A model generated the notes under the pieces. It was not told where the DNA came from. It saw nothing but the letters and a program-made list of their open reading frames with translations, and did not search any database. 64,000 nt of DNA, taken from Roseateles depolymerans. GTDB taxonomy: Bacteria; Pseudomonadota; Gammaproteobacteria; Burkholderiales; Burkholderiaceae_C. A program made the translations under genes and the position numbers. Below are positions 16,301 through 25,285 of this stretch, piece after piece; the stretch's first letter is position 1, and each line of letters starts with the position of its first letter. The stretch is from assembly GCF_003387155.1 (NCBI RefSeq), contig NZ_QUMT01000003.1, positions 186,001 through 250,000 of the forward strand, written 5' to 3'.

Positions 16301-16665
16301 AACGCGGCCACGAATTCCTCGGTATCGAAACCCTCGCGCATCAGGTGCTGTTTCTTCCCGCGGTTGATCACGAGGAAGGGCGTTCCGTCCGCATGGTAGG
16401 ACTGGAATTCGCTCTGGCAGCGCGCATCCACGCTCATGTTGCATTCGGTGAAGGCAAAGCCATTGCTGCTGAGCCAGTTCTTGGCCTGATGGCAGTAACC
16501 GCACTCGGTGGTGGTGTACATGACCACCTCCTCCGGACGGACACTGGCGGCCAGCGTGCGCATCTCGCTGCGGCTGACGCCAGCCGGCGGCGCATGGCGC
16601 TCCCATTGCTTCCAGGCCACCGAGGCCAGCACCAAGGCGATCACGACCGCCACCAGATTTCTCAT
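16291..16665 (-). CDS. Membrane-anchored glutaredoxin-like thiol protein
   Basis: This is a 124-residue protein with an N-terminal hydrophobic anchor or uncleaved signal (about 2-18) and a glutaredoxin/thioredoxin-fold domain. The redox motif is CGYC (C55, C58, in MYTTTECGYCHQAK), and a cis-Pro region is visible as DGTPFLVINRGKK. It is probably exported and facing the periplasm as a thiol-disulfide carrier, but the partner is unknown. The ATG at 16665 has GGAAGGA just upstream on its strand. An upstream in-frame extension of 38 residues has no domain content and was discarded. It is divergent from pilB and converges on the glycosyltransferase gene, its stop sitting in an 11-bp tandem repeat. 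Confidence 0.75.
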   Translation of the reverse strand: MRNLVAVVIALVLASVAWKQWERHAPPAGVSRSEMRTLAASVRPEEVVMYTTTECGYCHQAKNWLSSNGFAFTECNMSVDARCQSEFQSYHADGTPFLVINRGKKQHLMREGFDTEEFVAALRG

Positions 16666-17099
16666 GTTCGTCCTTCCCCGTTGTGATGTCGTTGTCAGCG
16701 ACGTTGGGCGGACCGGCCCTGGATCGCTGCAGCTTGTGTGGGCAAAGTATGGCCCAAGTCCTTCCTGGCGGTGAAGCACGCCAGCGCCGCATGGCAGTCA
16801 CGCGGGTCGTCCACTCGGTAGAAACCCGAAGGACTCCCGCAGCGGCGCCACGCGCTTCAGCGGGGGCTGCACGGACGTCGCCAAGCGCGGCGAGGCAGCG
16901 ATGCGGGCAAGCCACGGTCCTCACAGATCGTTACCTTGACCCTGCAGCCCACAAGGAGGTAATTGTTCACTGAACGTGGGGGGCCGGACAGCCCGATTGC
17001 AACTGGAAAGGACCAATTTGCACGAAGCTCCCTACTTCCGTGAAACACCCTGTGCTCGGGCCGGTCACGCCAGGGTACAAGACGGTAAAGTGAGAGGCG
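16666..17099. other. Divergent intergenic region, glutaredoxin-like gene / pilB
   Basis: About 430 bases without a supported gene. At 16936-16941 there is a TTGACC (-35-like) and 18 bases later TAATTG, a weak promoter candidate toward pilB. At 16953-16960 lies AAGGAGGT, a full anti-16S complement, but no good reading frame follows it: a TTG-started frame gives only about 25 codons. I found no sigma-54 type GG-N10-GC element at proper spacing. The pilB start has GAGAGG immediately upstream. Confidence 0.4.
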
Positions 17100-18824
17100 A
17101 TGGACACCACTCTGGCCGACCCCCCTCAGTCCGCCCTGTCGGGCGTGGCGCGCGTGCTTGTGCACGCCGGAAAACTTCAGCCGAAAGCCGCTGAGGACCT
17201 CGTTCGCCTGGCGCGGGAGAAAAAGACCAGCTTCGTCAACGCCGTCATGGCGTCCGGCACGGTCACCTCCGCCGACCTGGCGCACACGCTGGCCCATGCT
17301 CTGGCGATGCCACTGATGGACCTCAATGCGGTCGATTCGCACAAGCTCCCGCAGAACATCATCGATGCCAAGCTGGCGGCGCAGCATCAGGTGGTGGTCC
17401 TGGCGCGCCGCGGCAACCGGCTGTTCATCGGCGGCGCCGATCCGACCGACCAGGAAGTGGTGGAGCGGATCAAGTTCGCCACCCAGCTCACGCCCGAATG
17501 GATCATCGTCGAGCATGACAAGCTGGTGAAACTGCTGGGGGCGTCGGCGTCCGGCAGCACCGCCGAGCAGCTCGAAGCCATCGCCGGCGACGACTTCGAA
17601 TTCGACATCTCCGAGGAAGAAACCGCTCCCCAGGAAGAAGCCCAGGAGATGGGCGACGTCGAAGACGCCCCGGTGGTGCGCTTCCTGCAGAAGATGCTGG
17701 TGGACGCCATCAACATGCGGGCGTCCGACCTGCACTTCGAACCCTACGAATATCACTACCGCGTCCGCTTCCGGGTGGACGGCGAATTGCGGGAAATCAC
17801 CCAGCCGCCGATCGCCATCAAGGAAAAGCTCGCCTCCCGCATCAAGGTCATCTCGCGCATGGACATTGCCGAGCGCCGGGTGCCGCAGGACGGGCGGATG
17901 AAGCTCAAGTTCGGCTCCAAGGCGATCGACTTCCGGGTCTCGACCCTGCCCACCCTGTTCGGCGAGAAGATCGTGATCCGTATTCTGGATCCGTCCTCGG
18001 CCAAGCTCGGCATCGAGGCCCTGGGCTACGAGAAGATCGAGAAGGAGCGCTTGCTCCTGGCCATCCATCGCCCCTACGGCATGATCCTGGTCACCGGCCC
18101 GACCGGCTCCGGCAAGACGGTGTCGCTCTACACCTGCCTGAACATCCTGAACCAGCCCGGCACCAACATCTCCACCGTGGAAGACCCGGCGGAAATCAAC
18201 TTGCCGGGCATCAACCAGGTCAATGTGAACGACAAGGCGGGCCTGACCTTCGCAGCCGCGCTGAAGTCCTTCCTGCGTCAGGATCCCGACATCATCATGG
18301 TCGGCGAAATCCGGGACCTGGAAACGGCGGACATCGCCATCAAGGCCGCCCAGACCGGCCACATGGTGATGTCCACGCTGCACACCAACGACGCGCCCAC
18401 CACCCTGACCCGTCTGCTGAACATGGGCGTGGCCCCGTTCAACATCGCGTCCAGCGTGCTGTTGATCACCGCCCAGCGTCTGACGCGGCGGCTGTGCGAG
18501 AACTGCAAGGCCCCGGCCGAATACCCGCGCGACGCCCTGCTGCGCGCCGGTTTCGCGGAAAACGACCTGGACGGTTCGTGGAAACCCTACCGGGCCGTGG
18601 GCTGCTCGAGTTGCAACAATGGTTATCGGGGCCGGGTCGGCCTTTACCAAGTGATGCCCATTAGTGAAGCAATTCAGCGGATCATCCTGACCCAGGGCAC
18701 TGCCATGGACATTGCAGAGCAGGCCCAGAAGGACGGCGTGCGAGACCTGCGGCAGTCCGGGCTGATCAAGGTCAAGTCGGGGGTGACCACACTGGAAGAG
18801 GTGTTGGCGGCCACCAATGAATGA
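17100..18824 (+). CDS. pilB: Type IV pilus extension ATPase PilB
   Basis: PilB is the hexameric cytoplasmic ATPase that powers pilus polymerisation through PilC. The 574-residue product has an N-terminal MshEN/N1 domain (about 15-150), an N2 domain from about 190, and a GspE-type ATPase core with Walker A GPTGSGKT at 333-340, an Asp box, Walker B (DIIMVGEIRD) and the His box (TLHTNDAP). The zinc tetracysteine is present as CENC and CSSC near the C-terminus. An acidic stretch (about 165-190) precedes N2. It is the first gene of pilBCD-coaE-zapD-yacG, an arrangement common in betaproteobacteria. Confidence 0.96.
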   Translation: MDTTLADPPQSALSGVARVLVHAGKLQPKAAEDLVRLAREKKTSFVNAVMASGTVTSADLAHTLAHALAMPLMDLNAVDSHKLPQNIIDAKLAAQHQVVVLARRGNRLFIGGADPTDQEVVERIKFATQLTPEWIIVEHDKLVKLLGASASGSTAEQLEAIAGDDFEFDISEEETAPQEEAQEMGDVEDAPVVRFLQKMLVDAINMRASDLHFEPYEYHYRVRFRVDGELREITQPPIAIKEKLASRIKVISRMDIAERRVPQDGRMKLKFGSKAIDFRVSTLPTLFGEKIVIRILDPSSAKLGIEALGYEKIEKERLLLAIHRPYGMILVTGPTGSGKTVSLYTCLNILNQPGTNISTVEDPAEINLPGINQVNVNDKAGLTFAAALKSFLRQDPDIIMVGEIRDLETADIAIKAAQTGHMVMSTLHTNDAPTTLTRLLNMGVAPFNIASSVLLITAQRLTRRLCENCKAPAEYPRDALLRAGFAENDLDGSWKPYRAVGCSSCNNGYRGRVGLYQVMPISEAIQRIILTQGTAMDIAEQAQKDGVRDLRQSGLIKVKSGVTTLEEVLAATNE

Positions 18825-18837
18825 TTGAGGGCCACCC

Positions 18838-18860
18838 GGTTTCGTGCTCACGCACGAACC
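18838..18860 (+). other. Hairpin in the pilB-pilC spacer
   Basis: GGTTTCGTGC and GCACGAACC pair around a TCAC loop with one bulged T, giving a 9-bp stem just after pilB. There is no T-run after it, so a classical intrinsic terminator is unlikely. It could mark mRNA processing or dampen pilC relative to pilB. Confidence 0.45.
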
Positions 18861-18890
18861 GCTGAGGGAATTAAACAACTGATTGGGAGC

Positions 18891-18912
18891 GCCGTTCGCT
18901 TGGCGCAACGGC
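18891..18912 (+). promoter_or_regulatory. Hairpin abutting the pilC ribosome binding site
   Basis: GCCGTT (18891-18896) pairs with AACGGC (18907-18912); an alternative pairing GCGCC/GGCGC overlaps it. The downstream arm ends one base before the pilC Shine-Dalgarno GGAGGTG (18914-18920), so folding could alter pilC translation. Confidence 0.35.
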
Positions 18913-18922
18913 TGGAGGTGAT

Positions 18923-20155
18923 ATGGCGACGACCACTGCGGGTTCCCGCGCAAAGCAGGGCATCAAGGAATACATCTTTGAGTGGGAAGGCAAGGACCGC
19001 AACGGCAAGCTGGTGCGCGGTGAAATGCGCGCCGGTGGTGAAGCCGTGGTCAGCGCCTCGCTGCGCCGCCAGGGCATCCTGGTCAGCAAGGTCAAGAAGC
19101 GTCGCTCCGGTGGCGGCCGCTCGATCAAGCAGAAGGACATCTCCATCTTCACCCGCCAGCTGGCGACCATGATGCGCGCGGGTGTGCCGCTGCTGCAGGC
19201 CTTCGACATCGTGGCCCGCGGCAGCACCAACCCCCGCCTGACCAAACTGCTCAACGAGATCCGCCAGGACGTGGAGACCGGCACCAGCCTGTCGGTGGCC
19301 TTCCGCAAGCACCCGCTCTACTTCGACGCGCTGTATTGCAACCTGGTGGAAGCCGGTGAGTCCGGCGGTATCCTGGAAGCGCTGCTGGACCGTCTGGCCA
19401 TCTACCAGGAAAAGACGGTGGCCCTGAAGCAGAAGATCAAGTCGGCACTCACCTACCCGATCGCCGTGCTGGTGGCCGCGTTCGTGGTGACGGCCATCAT
19501 CATGATCTTCGTGGTGCCGACCTTCCGCGACGTGTTCAAGAGCTTCGGTGCGGACCTGCCGGCCCCGACCCTGTTCGTGATCTGGCTGTCCGACATCTTC
19601 GTCAACTACTGGTGGCTGATCTTCGCCGCGGTCGGCGGCGGTCTCTACTTCTTCTTCCAGAGCTGGAAGCGCTCGGTCCGCATGCAGAAGGTCATGGACC
19701 GCCTGCTGCTGAAGGTGCCCATCTTTGGCGACCTGATCTACAAGTCGGTCATCGCTCGCTGGACCCGCACCCTGGCCACCATGTTCGCCGCAGGCGTGCC
19801 GCTGGTCGAAGCGTTGGACTCGGTGGGCGGTGCCTCCGGCAATGCGGTCTTCGTCGAAGGCACGGAGCGCATCCAGCGCGATGTGTCCACCGGCGCATCG
19901 CTGACCAATTCGATGCAGACCACCGGCCTGTTCCCGGTCATGGTGCTGCAGATGTCGTCCATCGGCGAAGAGTCCGGCTCGCTGGACCACATGCTGGGCA
20001 AGGCGGCTGACTTCTACGAAGAAGAAGTGGACGATGCGGTGAAGTCGCTGTCCAGCCTGATGGAGCCGATCATCATCGTCTTCCTGGGTACGCTGATTGG
20101 CGGCATCGTGGTGGCCATGTACCTGCCCATCTTCAAGCTCGGCGCGGTGGTCTGA
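18923..20155 (+). CDS. pilC: Type IV pilus inner membrane platform protein PilC
   Basis: PilC is the inner membrane platform that couples the PilB motor to pilin insertion. The 410-residue protein has two copies of the T2SSF/GspF domain (about 75-200 and 278-400), each with its ARQLATMMRAGVPLLQAF-type opening (second copy WTRTLATMFAAGVPLVEAL), and three membrane segments near 175-200, 225-245 and 380-400. GGAGGTGAT directly precedes the ATG. A spacer of 98 bases with two hairpins separates it from pilB; pilD follows with no gap. Confidence 0.95.
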   Translation: MATTTAGSRAKQGIKEYIFEWEGKDRNGKLVRGEMRAGGEAVVSASLRRQGILVSKVKKRRSGGGRSIKQKDISIFTRQLATMMRAGVPLLQAFDIVARGSTNPRLTKLLNEIRQDVETGTSLSVAFRKHPLYFDALYCNLVEAGESGGILEALLDRLAIYQEKTVALKQKIKSALTYPIAVLVAAFVVTAIIMIFVVPTFRDVFKSFGADLPAPTLFVIWLSDIFVNYWWLIFAAVGGGLYFFFQSWKRSVRMQKVMDRLLLKVPIFGDLIYKSVIARWTRTLATMFAAGVPLVEALDSVGGASGNAVFVEGTERIQRDVSTGASLTNSMQTTGLFPVMVLQMSSIGEESGSLDHMLGKAADFYEEEVDDAVKSLSSLMEPIIIVFLGTLIGGIVVAMYLPIFKLGAVV

Positions 20156-21097
20156 TTGCTGGAACGGGAAACGCTCGACCTGCTGCTCTCTCCCTGGTAT
20201 CTCGGGCTGCTGGGACTGTGTGTCGGCAGCTTCCTGAACGTGGTCATCTACCGGCTGCCGGTGATGATGCGCCGGGGGTGGTTGGATGACTGCCAGCAGC
20301 AACTGGCCGCCAGCGAAGAGCTGCAGGAGGTGCTGAAATTCTCGCCGGCACAGGCACAGGCGGTGGCCGACGGCGTGCAGCCGGTCCGGCAGGCGCTGGA
20401 CGCATTGCCGCCGCTCGGCCTGGTGACGCCTCGCTCCCGCTGCCCGCACTGCGGCCATCAGCTGCGCTGGCATGAGAACCTGCCGGTGATCGGCTGGCTT
20501 CGGCTCGGCGGCAAATGTGCGTCGTGCAAGGCGCCGATTTCCTTCCGATATCCCTTCATCGAACTGCTGACCGGGCTGCTCTTCGTGGGCATCGGCTGGC
20601 AGGTCGGCCCCCAGTTCGCTGCACTGCTCTATTGCGGGTTTGCTGCCGCCCTGGTGGCGCTGGCGGGCATCGACTGGGACACCACCTATCTGCCGGACAG
20701 CATCACGCAGCCCCTGTTGTGGGTGGGCCTGGTGGCGGCGGGTGCGGGCATGCTTCCCGTGACGCTGCCGTCTGCGCTGATCGGCGCCGTGGTGGGCTAC
20801 CTGTCCCTGTGGTCGATCTACTGGGTGTTCAAGCTGCTGACCGGCAAGGAAGGCATGGGCTATGGCGACTTCAAGCTGCTGGCGGGCCTCGGCGCCTGGC
20901 TGGGCTGGCAGATGATCGTGCCGATCGCCCTGCTGGCGTCGGTGATTGGTGCCCTCGTCGGGCTGTCTCTCAAGATGTCCGGCGGGCTGCGGGAAGGTCG
21001 TTACGTGCCCTTCGGCCCCTTCCTGGCCGGCGGCGGTCTGACGGTGCTGCTGATTGGCCCCCGCACCGTGATGGCGTGGCTGGGTTTGCCAGGCTGA
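20156..21097 (+). CDS. pilD: Prepilin peptidase / N-methyltransferase PilD
   Basis: PilD cleaves the leader of type IV prepilins after Gly and N-methylates the new first residue. It would act on the pilins encoded at 33.5-36.9 kb. The 313-residue polytopic protein shows the two peptidase aspartates in DWDTTYLPD (D173) and GYGDFK (D238), and two CxxC pairs in the cytoplasmic domain (RCPHCG, KCASCK). An insertion of about 50 residues between the first membrane segment and the CxxC domain is normal for PilD. The start is a TTG directly after the pilC stop; no ATG is available before the first membrane helix. Confidence 0.94.
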   Translation: MLERETLDLLLSPWYLGLLGLCVGSFLNVVIYRLPVMMRRGWLDDCQQQLAASEELQEVLKFSPAQAQAVADGVQPVRQALDALPPLGLVTPRSRCPHCGHQLRWHENLPVIGWLRLGGKCASCKAPISFRYPFIELLTGLLFVGIGWQVGPQFAALLYCGFAAALVALAGIDWDTTYLPDSITQPLLWVGLVAAGAGMLPVTLPSALIGAVVGYLSLWSIYWVFKLLTGKEGMGYGDFKLLAGLGAWLGWQMIVPIALLASVIGALVGLSLKMSGGLREGRYVPFGPFLAGGGLTVLLIGPRTVMAWLGLPG

Positions 21098-21113
21098 CGG
21101 CCGCTGCCCCATC

Positions 21114-21707
21114 ATGCGCATCGGTCTGACCGGCGGCATTGGCAGCGGCAAGAGCACCGTGGCCCAGGCCCTGGTGAGCCTGGGGGGCTGCCGGCTGGTG
21201 GACACCGACGCGATTTCCCGCGCCCTCACCCAACCCGGTGGCGCTGCCATGCCCATCATTGCCCAGCGCTTCGGCGCCGGGTTCGTGACTGCAGACGGCG
21301 CCCTGGACCGACCGGCCATGCGCGCCCTCGCCTTCCAGGACCCCTCCGCGCGGCAGGCGCTGGAAGCCATCTTGCATCCTCTCATCGGTGAAGAAACCGA
21401 ACGACAGGCGCTGCTGGCCGATCCGGGCCAGCGGGTGGTGTTCGACGTCCCACTGCTGGTGGAGTCAGGCCGCTGGCGCCAGAAGCTGCACCGGGTGCTG
21501 GTGGTGGATTGTGAGGAGTCCACCCAGGTGCAGCGGGTAATGCAGCGCTCCGGTCTCGACGCGGCTCAGGTGCGCGCCATCATGGCCCAGCAGGCCTCCC
21601 GCGCGCAGCGACGCTCGGCCGCGGACGCCGTCGTCTACAACGACGGTCTGAGTCTGGATCAATTGCATCAGGAAGTTGCGGCGCTGTTGACAAGCCCCCT
21701 GTTCTGA
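21114..21707 (+). CDS. coaE: Dephospho-CoA kinase
   Basis: CoaE phosphorylates the 3'-hydroxyl of the ribose in dephospho-CoA, the last step of coenzyme A synthesis. The 197-residue product has the P-loop GGIGSGKST (7-15), the DTDAISR stretch that binds substrate, and the lid/base region VVFDVPLLVESG. It sits 16 bases after pilD, the conserved location in beta- and gammaproteobacteria (pilD-coaE-zapD-yacG). No unusual features. Confidence 0.95.
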   Translation: MRIGLTGGIGSGKSTVAQALVSLGGCRLVDTDAISRALTQPGGAAMPIIAQRFGAGFVTADGALDRPAMRALAFQDPSARQALEAILHPLIGEETERQALLADPGQRVVFDVPLLVESGRWRQKLHRVLVVDCEESTQVQRVMQRSGLDAAQVRAIMAQQASRAQRRSAADAVVYNDGLSLDQLHQEVAALLTSPLF

Positions 21708-21784
21708 CCACACGAACCCCAGCGCGGGTGGGTGACGGCTGGCGTGTGGAACAATGGCCCCTTGCCGTAACAGGATGGGCCGAC

Positions 21785-22540
21785 TTGATCCTCTACGAAT
21801 ACCCCTTCAACGAGAGCATCCGCACGATGCTCAGGCTGGAGCATCTGTTCGATCGATTGGGCCAGCTCGTGGCGCGCGACACGCCGCTGGACCACCACTA
21901 TGCGCTCGCCACCATCTTCGAAGTGATGGACGTGGCTTCGCGCGCCGACCTGAAAGCCGACCTGCTCAAGGAGCTGGAGCGCCATCGCACCCAGCTCAAT
22001 GGCTACCGGGGCAATCCGGCCATTGCCGAGTCGGTTCTGGACGAGGTGGTGGGTCGCATCGACCACGCCTTCGACAAGCTGAACCAGCTGCCGGGCAAGG
22101 CCGGTCAGGCCCTGACCACGAATGAATGGCTGATGAGCATCCGCAGCCGCATCTCGATTCCCGGGGGCACCTGCGAATTCGACCTGCCCGGCTACTACAC
22201 CTGGCAGCAGTATCTGCCGGCCAGGCGCCGCAATGACCTGATGCAATGGGCCCAGACCCTGATGCCGCTGGCAGAGGCGCTGAATGTGCTGCTGGGGCTG
22301 TTGCGTGACAGTGGGTCACCGCACAAAGTGGCGGCGCATGCCGGGCAATATCAGCAGAGCCTGCCGCAGGGCCGCAGCTTCCAACTGCTTCGCATGCGCA
22401 TCGACCCCAGCCTGGGGCTGGTGCCAGAGATCAGCGGCCACCGGCTGATGGTCTCCATCCGGCTGATGCGCCAGGATGAAGAGGGCCGCTTGAAACCTGC
22501 GCCGGTCGACGCCACCTTTGAATTGACGCTGTGCGCTTGA
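21785..22540 (+). CDS. zapD: Cell division protein ZapD
   Basis: ZapD binds the C-terminus of FtsZ and bundles its protofilaments at the division ring. From the TTG at 21785 the product is 251 residues and begins [21 protein letters not shown], matching the usual start and size of ZapD. The longer frame from a GTG at 21728 would add 19 residues without similarity. AGGATGGG lies 5-12 bases before the TTG. It forms part of the pilD-coaE-zapD-yacG string. The helical N-terminal half and a beta-rich C-terminal half with [15 protein letters not shown] are typical. Confidence 0.9.
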   Translation: MILYEYPFNESIRTMLRLEHLFDRLGQLVARDTPLDHHYALATIFEVMDVASRADLKADLLKELERHRTQLNGYRGNPAIAESVLDEVVGRIDHAFDKLNQLPGKAGQALTTNEWLMSIRSRISIPGGTCEFDLPGYYTWQQYLPARRRNDLMQWAQTLMPLAEALNVLLGLLRDSGSPHKVAAHAGQYQQSLPQGRSFQLLRMRIDPSLGLVPEISGHRLMVSIRLMRQDEEGRLKPAPVDATFELTLCA

Positions 22541-22577
22541 GGCGCGCAGCCACCCGCCGATTCATGCAGTTCCCGTC

Positions 22578-22880
22578 ATGACTTCCAAGCCGTCTTCCAG
22601 CATTTCCACGTCACCCGTCGCTCCTGGCTCGACCTCGTCGCCGACGGCAACAGGCGTGTCAGGGGCGTCCTCAGCCCCCGCGTCCAGCGCACCCAGCGCC
22701 AGTCCTCGCATCGTGCCCTGCCCGACCTGTGGCGGTGACAGCATCTTTGCCCCCAGCAATCCCTGGCGGCCGTTCTGCGGGGAGCGCTGCCGCCAGATCG
22801 ACCTCGGCCACTGGGCCGATGAATCGTTCCGCGTGCCGGCGCCGCCGACCACCGAAGACGAGAACGACGCCGAGCATTGA
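22578..22880 (+). CDS. yacG: Zinc-binding DNA gyrase inhibitor YacG
   Basis: YacG binds GyrB and inhibits DNA gyrase. The conserved core is at residues 48-86, with the zinc ligands CPTC and [17 protein letters not shown]. The protein is 100 residues, longer than the usual 60-65, because of an N-terminal extension of about 45 residues made almost wholly of Ser, Ala, Pro, Thr and Gly, with no good alternative ATG before the core. The extension looks like low-complexity accretion. A 13-bp perfect hairpin starts two bases after the stop. Confidence 0.88.
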   Translation: MTSKPSSSISTSPVAPGSTSSPTATGVSGASSAPASSAPSASPRIVPCPTCGGDSIFAPSNPWRPFCGERCRQIDLGHWADESFRVPAPPTTEDENDAEH

Positions 22881-22882
22881 CA

Positions 22883-22911
22883 ACGCTTGCTGCGGATGCC
22901 GCAGCAAGCGT
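22883..22911. terminator. Perfect 13-bp hairpin after yacG
   Basis: ACGCTTGCTGCGG (22883-22895) pairs perfectly with CCGCAGCAAGCGT (22899-22911) around a 3-base ATG loop. It follows the yacG stop by two bases and lies between convergent genes, so it can act on both strands. A T-run is lacking, so it may protect 3' ends rather than terminate on its own. Confidence 0.65.
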
Positions 22912-22970
22912 CGGAAGCAGGGCAACGCCGCTGTGGCACACGCCAGCGATGGCAGGGCGAGGCCTGCCGC

Positions 22971-23030
22971 CGCTGAAGGCGACGTTGAAGGCGCCGTTGA
23001 AGGCGCCGCTTGAGCCGCCGATTAAGCCGC
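22971..23030. repeat. 12-bp tandem array overlapping the HAD gene stop codon
   Basis: Five 12-base units: CGCTGAAGGCGA, then CGTTGAAGGCGC twice exactly, then two diverged units, CGCTTGAGCCGC and CGATTAAGCCGC. The last unit contains the stop of the minus-strand gene (TTA at 23022-23024). The array therefore starts at the gene end and extends into the spacer. Confidence 0.75.
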
Positions 23031-23645
23031 CGCCAGCAGTCCCCGCGCCTGCAGCGCCTCCCGCGCCGCCTCCGGCGTGGTGAACAGCACCGCCTGCCAG
23101 CCCAGCGCCGTGGCCGCCTCGATGTTGGCCGGGTGATCGTCCAGGAAGACCAGCTCCTGCGGCTTCGCACCGAACTGCTGCGCCGCCAGCTCGAAGATCG
23201 GCGTATGCGGCTTGGACTGCTTCACGTGCCCTGAGAAGATGCCGGACTCAAACCATTCGCCCAGCGGATGGTGCGTTTCCAGATGGTCTGCATAGGGCTC
23301 CGGCATGTTGGACAGGAAGTGCAGGGTATGGCCCTGCGCCTTCAGGTCCTGGATCAAGGCAGCGGTTCCCTCGATGAGCTGGAGTTCCTGCGGGACTGCG
23401 TCCATCACCGTCACGATCTCAGCCCGCGGCCATCCGGTGCGGGCGGTGATGCGGTCGGCCGTGGTGGCCGCGTCCGCCAGGCCCTGGTCGAACGCGCCCC
23501 AGTCCCCGGTGTAGCTCTGGAAAAAGGTCTGGGCCACCTCGGCACCGACCGTCTCATCCGGCACGCGATGCGGCCAGACACGGGCCAGGAAACTGGGCGG
23601 ATGCCAGCGAAACAGGACGCCGCCGAAGTCGAACACGATCTTCAT
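23022..23645 (-). CDS. HAD-family hydrolase (YihX-like sugar phosphatase)
   Basis: This is a 207-residue haloacid-dehalogenase superfamily protein. Motif I is DFGGVLF (nucleophile D6, with Gly in place of the second Asp, as in the YihX branch), motif II lies in LHFLSNMPEP, a Lys is present in HVKQSKPHTPIF, and motif IV is VFLDDHPANIEAA. YihX relatives dephosphorylate alpha-glucose-1-phosphate and similar sugar phosphates. Its place 11 bases after pgi in a tal-pgi-HAD operon supports a sugar-phosphate substrate, but this is inference. The start MKIVFDFGG at 23645 is preferred over a 34-residue upstream extension. Confidence 0.8.
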   Translation of the reverse strand: MKIVFDFGGVLFRWHPPSFLARVWPHRVPDETVGAEVAQTFFQSYTGDWGAFDQGLADAATTADRITARTGWPRAEIVTVMDAVPQELQLIEGTAALIQDLKAQGHTLHFLSNMPEPYADHLETHHPLGEWFESGIFSGHVKQSKPHTPIFELAAQQFGAKPQELVFLDDHPANIEAATALGWQAVLFTTPEAAREALQARGLLAAA

Positions 23646-23656
23646 GCCGCGGCCCC

Positions 23657-25285
23657 TCACGCCTTGAGGCGGGTCAGCAGCCCCGCGGTGGACGCATCCA
23701 GGCCGGTGAGATCCCCGCTGCCCAGACGAGGCAGCAGGCTGTTGCACAGCGCCTTGCCCAGTTCAACACCCCATTGGTCGAAGCTGTTGATGTTCCAGAC
23801 GGCCCCGCTCACGAAGACACGGTGCTCATACAGCGCGATCAGCGCGCCCAGCGACGCGGGCGTCAGCGCTTCCAGCACCAGTGTCGTGCTGGGGCGGTTG
23901 CCGGGGAAACTGCGGTGGCGCGCCAGGACCTCGGGCGACAGGTCCTTCGACGCGGTCGGCGCCGATTCGCCAAGCGCCGCCTCGGCCGTCTTGCCCTGCA
24001 TCAGGGCCTGGGACTGGGCCAGGCAGTTGGCCAGCAGCTTGGTGTGCTGGTCCTGCAGGCGGGTGAGCAGTTCACCGGTGACGTGCTCACCGAACTGCGG
24101 CGTCTTGACCGCGATGAACTCCACCGGAATGACGTCGGTGCCCTGGTGCAGCATCTGGAAGTAGGCATGCTGGCCGTTGGTGCCCGCTTCGCCCCAGACC
24201 ACCGGGCTGGTGCCGTAGCCCAGTGCCTGCCCGTCCCGGTCCACGCCCTTGCCGTTGCTTTCCATCTCCAGTTGCTGCAGATAGGCCGGCAGGCGACGCA
24301 GGCCCTGATGGTAGGGAGCGACCGAGCGGCTGGTGAAGCCGTGGAAGTTGCGGTACCAGACGTCCAGCAGGCCCAGCAGCACCGGCAGATTGGTGGCCAG
24401 CGGCGCGGTGCGGAAATGCTGGTCCATGGCATGCGCCCCGGCCAGCAGCGCCTTGAACTGGCCGGAGCCGATCGCGATGGCGATGGGCAGGCCGATCACC
24501 GACCAGAGGGAATAACGCCCGCCCACCCAGTCCCAGAAACCAAAGGTGGTGGTGATGCCGAATTCGGCGGCAGCCTTGGCATTGCTGGTAGTGGCTGCAA
24601 AGTGGCGGGCAATGTCGGTGCCGCCCTGTTGCAGGAACCAGGCCTTGGCCGCCTGCGCATTGGCCAGCGTTTCCTGCGTGGTGAAGGTCTTGGACGCGAT
24701 GATGAACTGCGTGGTGGCCGGATTCAGGCCCCGCAGCACGGGCGCCAGGTCATGGCCATCCACATTCGAGACGAAGTGCAGCTTCAGTGTGGCCGGGACA
24801 TAGGCCTGCAGCGCCTGCACCACCATGGCGGGGCCGAGGTCGGACCCGCCGATGCCGATGTGCACAACATCGGTGATGCCGCTGATGGCCTGGTCCCGCA
24901 CGCTGTCGGCGAAGGCCAGCATGCGGTCCAGCGAGGCCTCCACCTCGTCACTGAAGGGCGCCTGGCCGGCAGGTGCCCGCAGTGCGGTGTGCAGCACCGC
25001 GCGGCCTTCAGTGTGGTTGATCGGGTCGCCGTTGAAGAGCGCCTCGCGTTGCGCCTCCAGTTGCACATCCGCCGCCAGGCCCAGGAGCAGCTCGAGGGTC
25101 TTGGCATCGATGCGGTTCTTGGACAGGTCGGCAAACACCTCGGGCGCCTGCAGTGACCAGCGCTGGAAGCGCTCCGGCTCCGCCGCAAAGGCCTGCCGGA
25201 TGTCAAAGGCGGCACCGGTGTGCTGGAAATGCTGGTGGAGGGCGGCCCAGTGGGGGCTGCTGTCGCAACGCGGGAACAGGCTCAT
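23657..25285 (-). CDS. pgi: Glucose-6-phosphate isomerase
   Basis: Pgi interconverts glucose-6-phosphate and fructose-6-phosphate. The 542-residue product carries the phosphosugar-binding [13 protein letters not shown], the second signature [13 protein letters not shown], and the catalytic-Glu region [17 protein letters not shown]. The start codon overlaps the tal stop by 4 bases (ATGA), so the two are translationally coupled. With tal on the same mRNA and zwf/hexR divergent, the locus groups hexose-phosphate metabolism. Confidence 0.96.
   Translation of the reverse strand: MSLFPRCDSSPHWAALHQHFQHTGAAFDIRQAFAAEPERFQRWSLQAPEVFADLSKNRIDAKTLELLLGLAADVQLEAQREALFNGDPINHTEGRAVLHTALRAPAGQAPFSDEVEASLDRMLAFADSVRDQAISGITDVVHIGIGGSDLGPAMVVQALQAYVPATLKLHFVSNVDGHDLAPVLRGLNPATTQFIIASKTFTTQETLANAQAAKAWFLQQGGTDIARHFAATTSNAKAAAEFGITTTFGFWDWVGGRYSLWSVIGLPIAIAIGSGQFKALLAGAHAMDQHFRTAPLATNLPVLLGLLDVWYRNFHGFTSRSVAPYHQGLRRLPAYLQQLEMESNGKGVDRDGQALGYGTSPVVWGEAGTNGQHAYFQMLHQGTDVIPVEFIAVKTPQFGEHVTGELLTRLQDQHTKLLANCLAQSQALMQGKTAEAALGESAPTASKDLSPEVLARHRSFPGNRPSTTLVLEALTPASLGALIALYEHRVFVSGAVWNINSFDQWGVELGKALCNSLLPRLGSGDLTGLDASTAGLLTRLKA

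Noticed and set aside
17000-17023. Sigma-54 promoter before pilB
   Set aside because: GG and GC elements are present but none has the required 10-base spacing.
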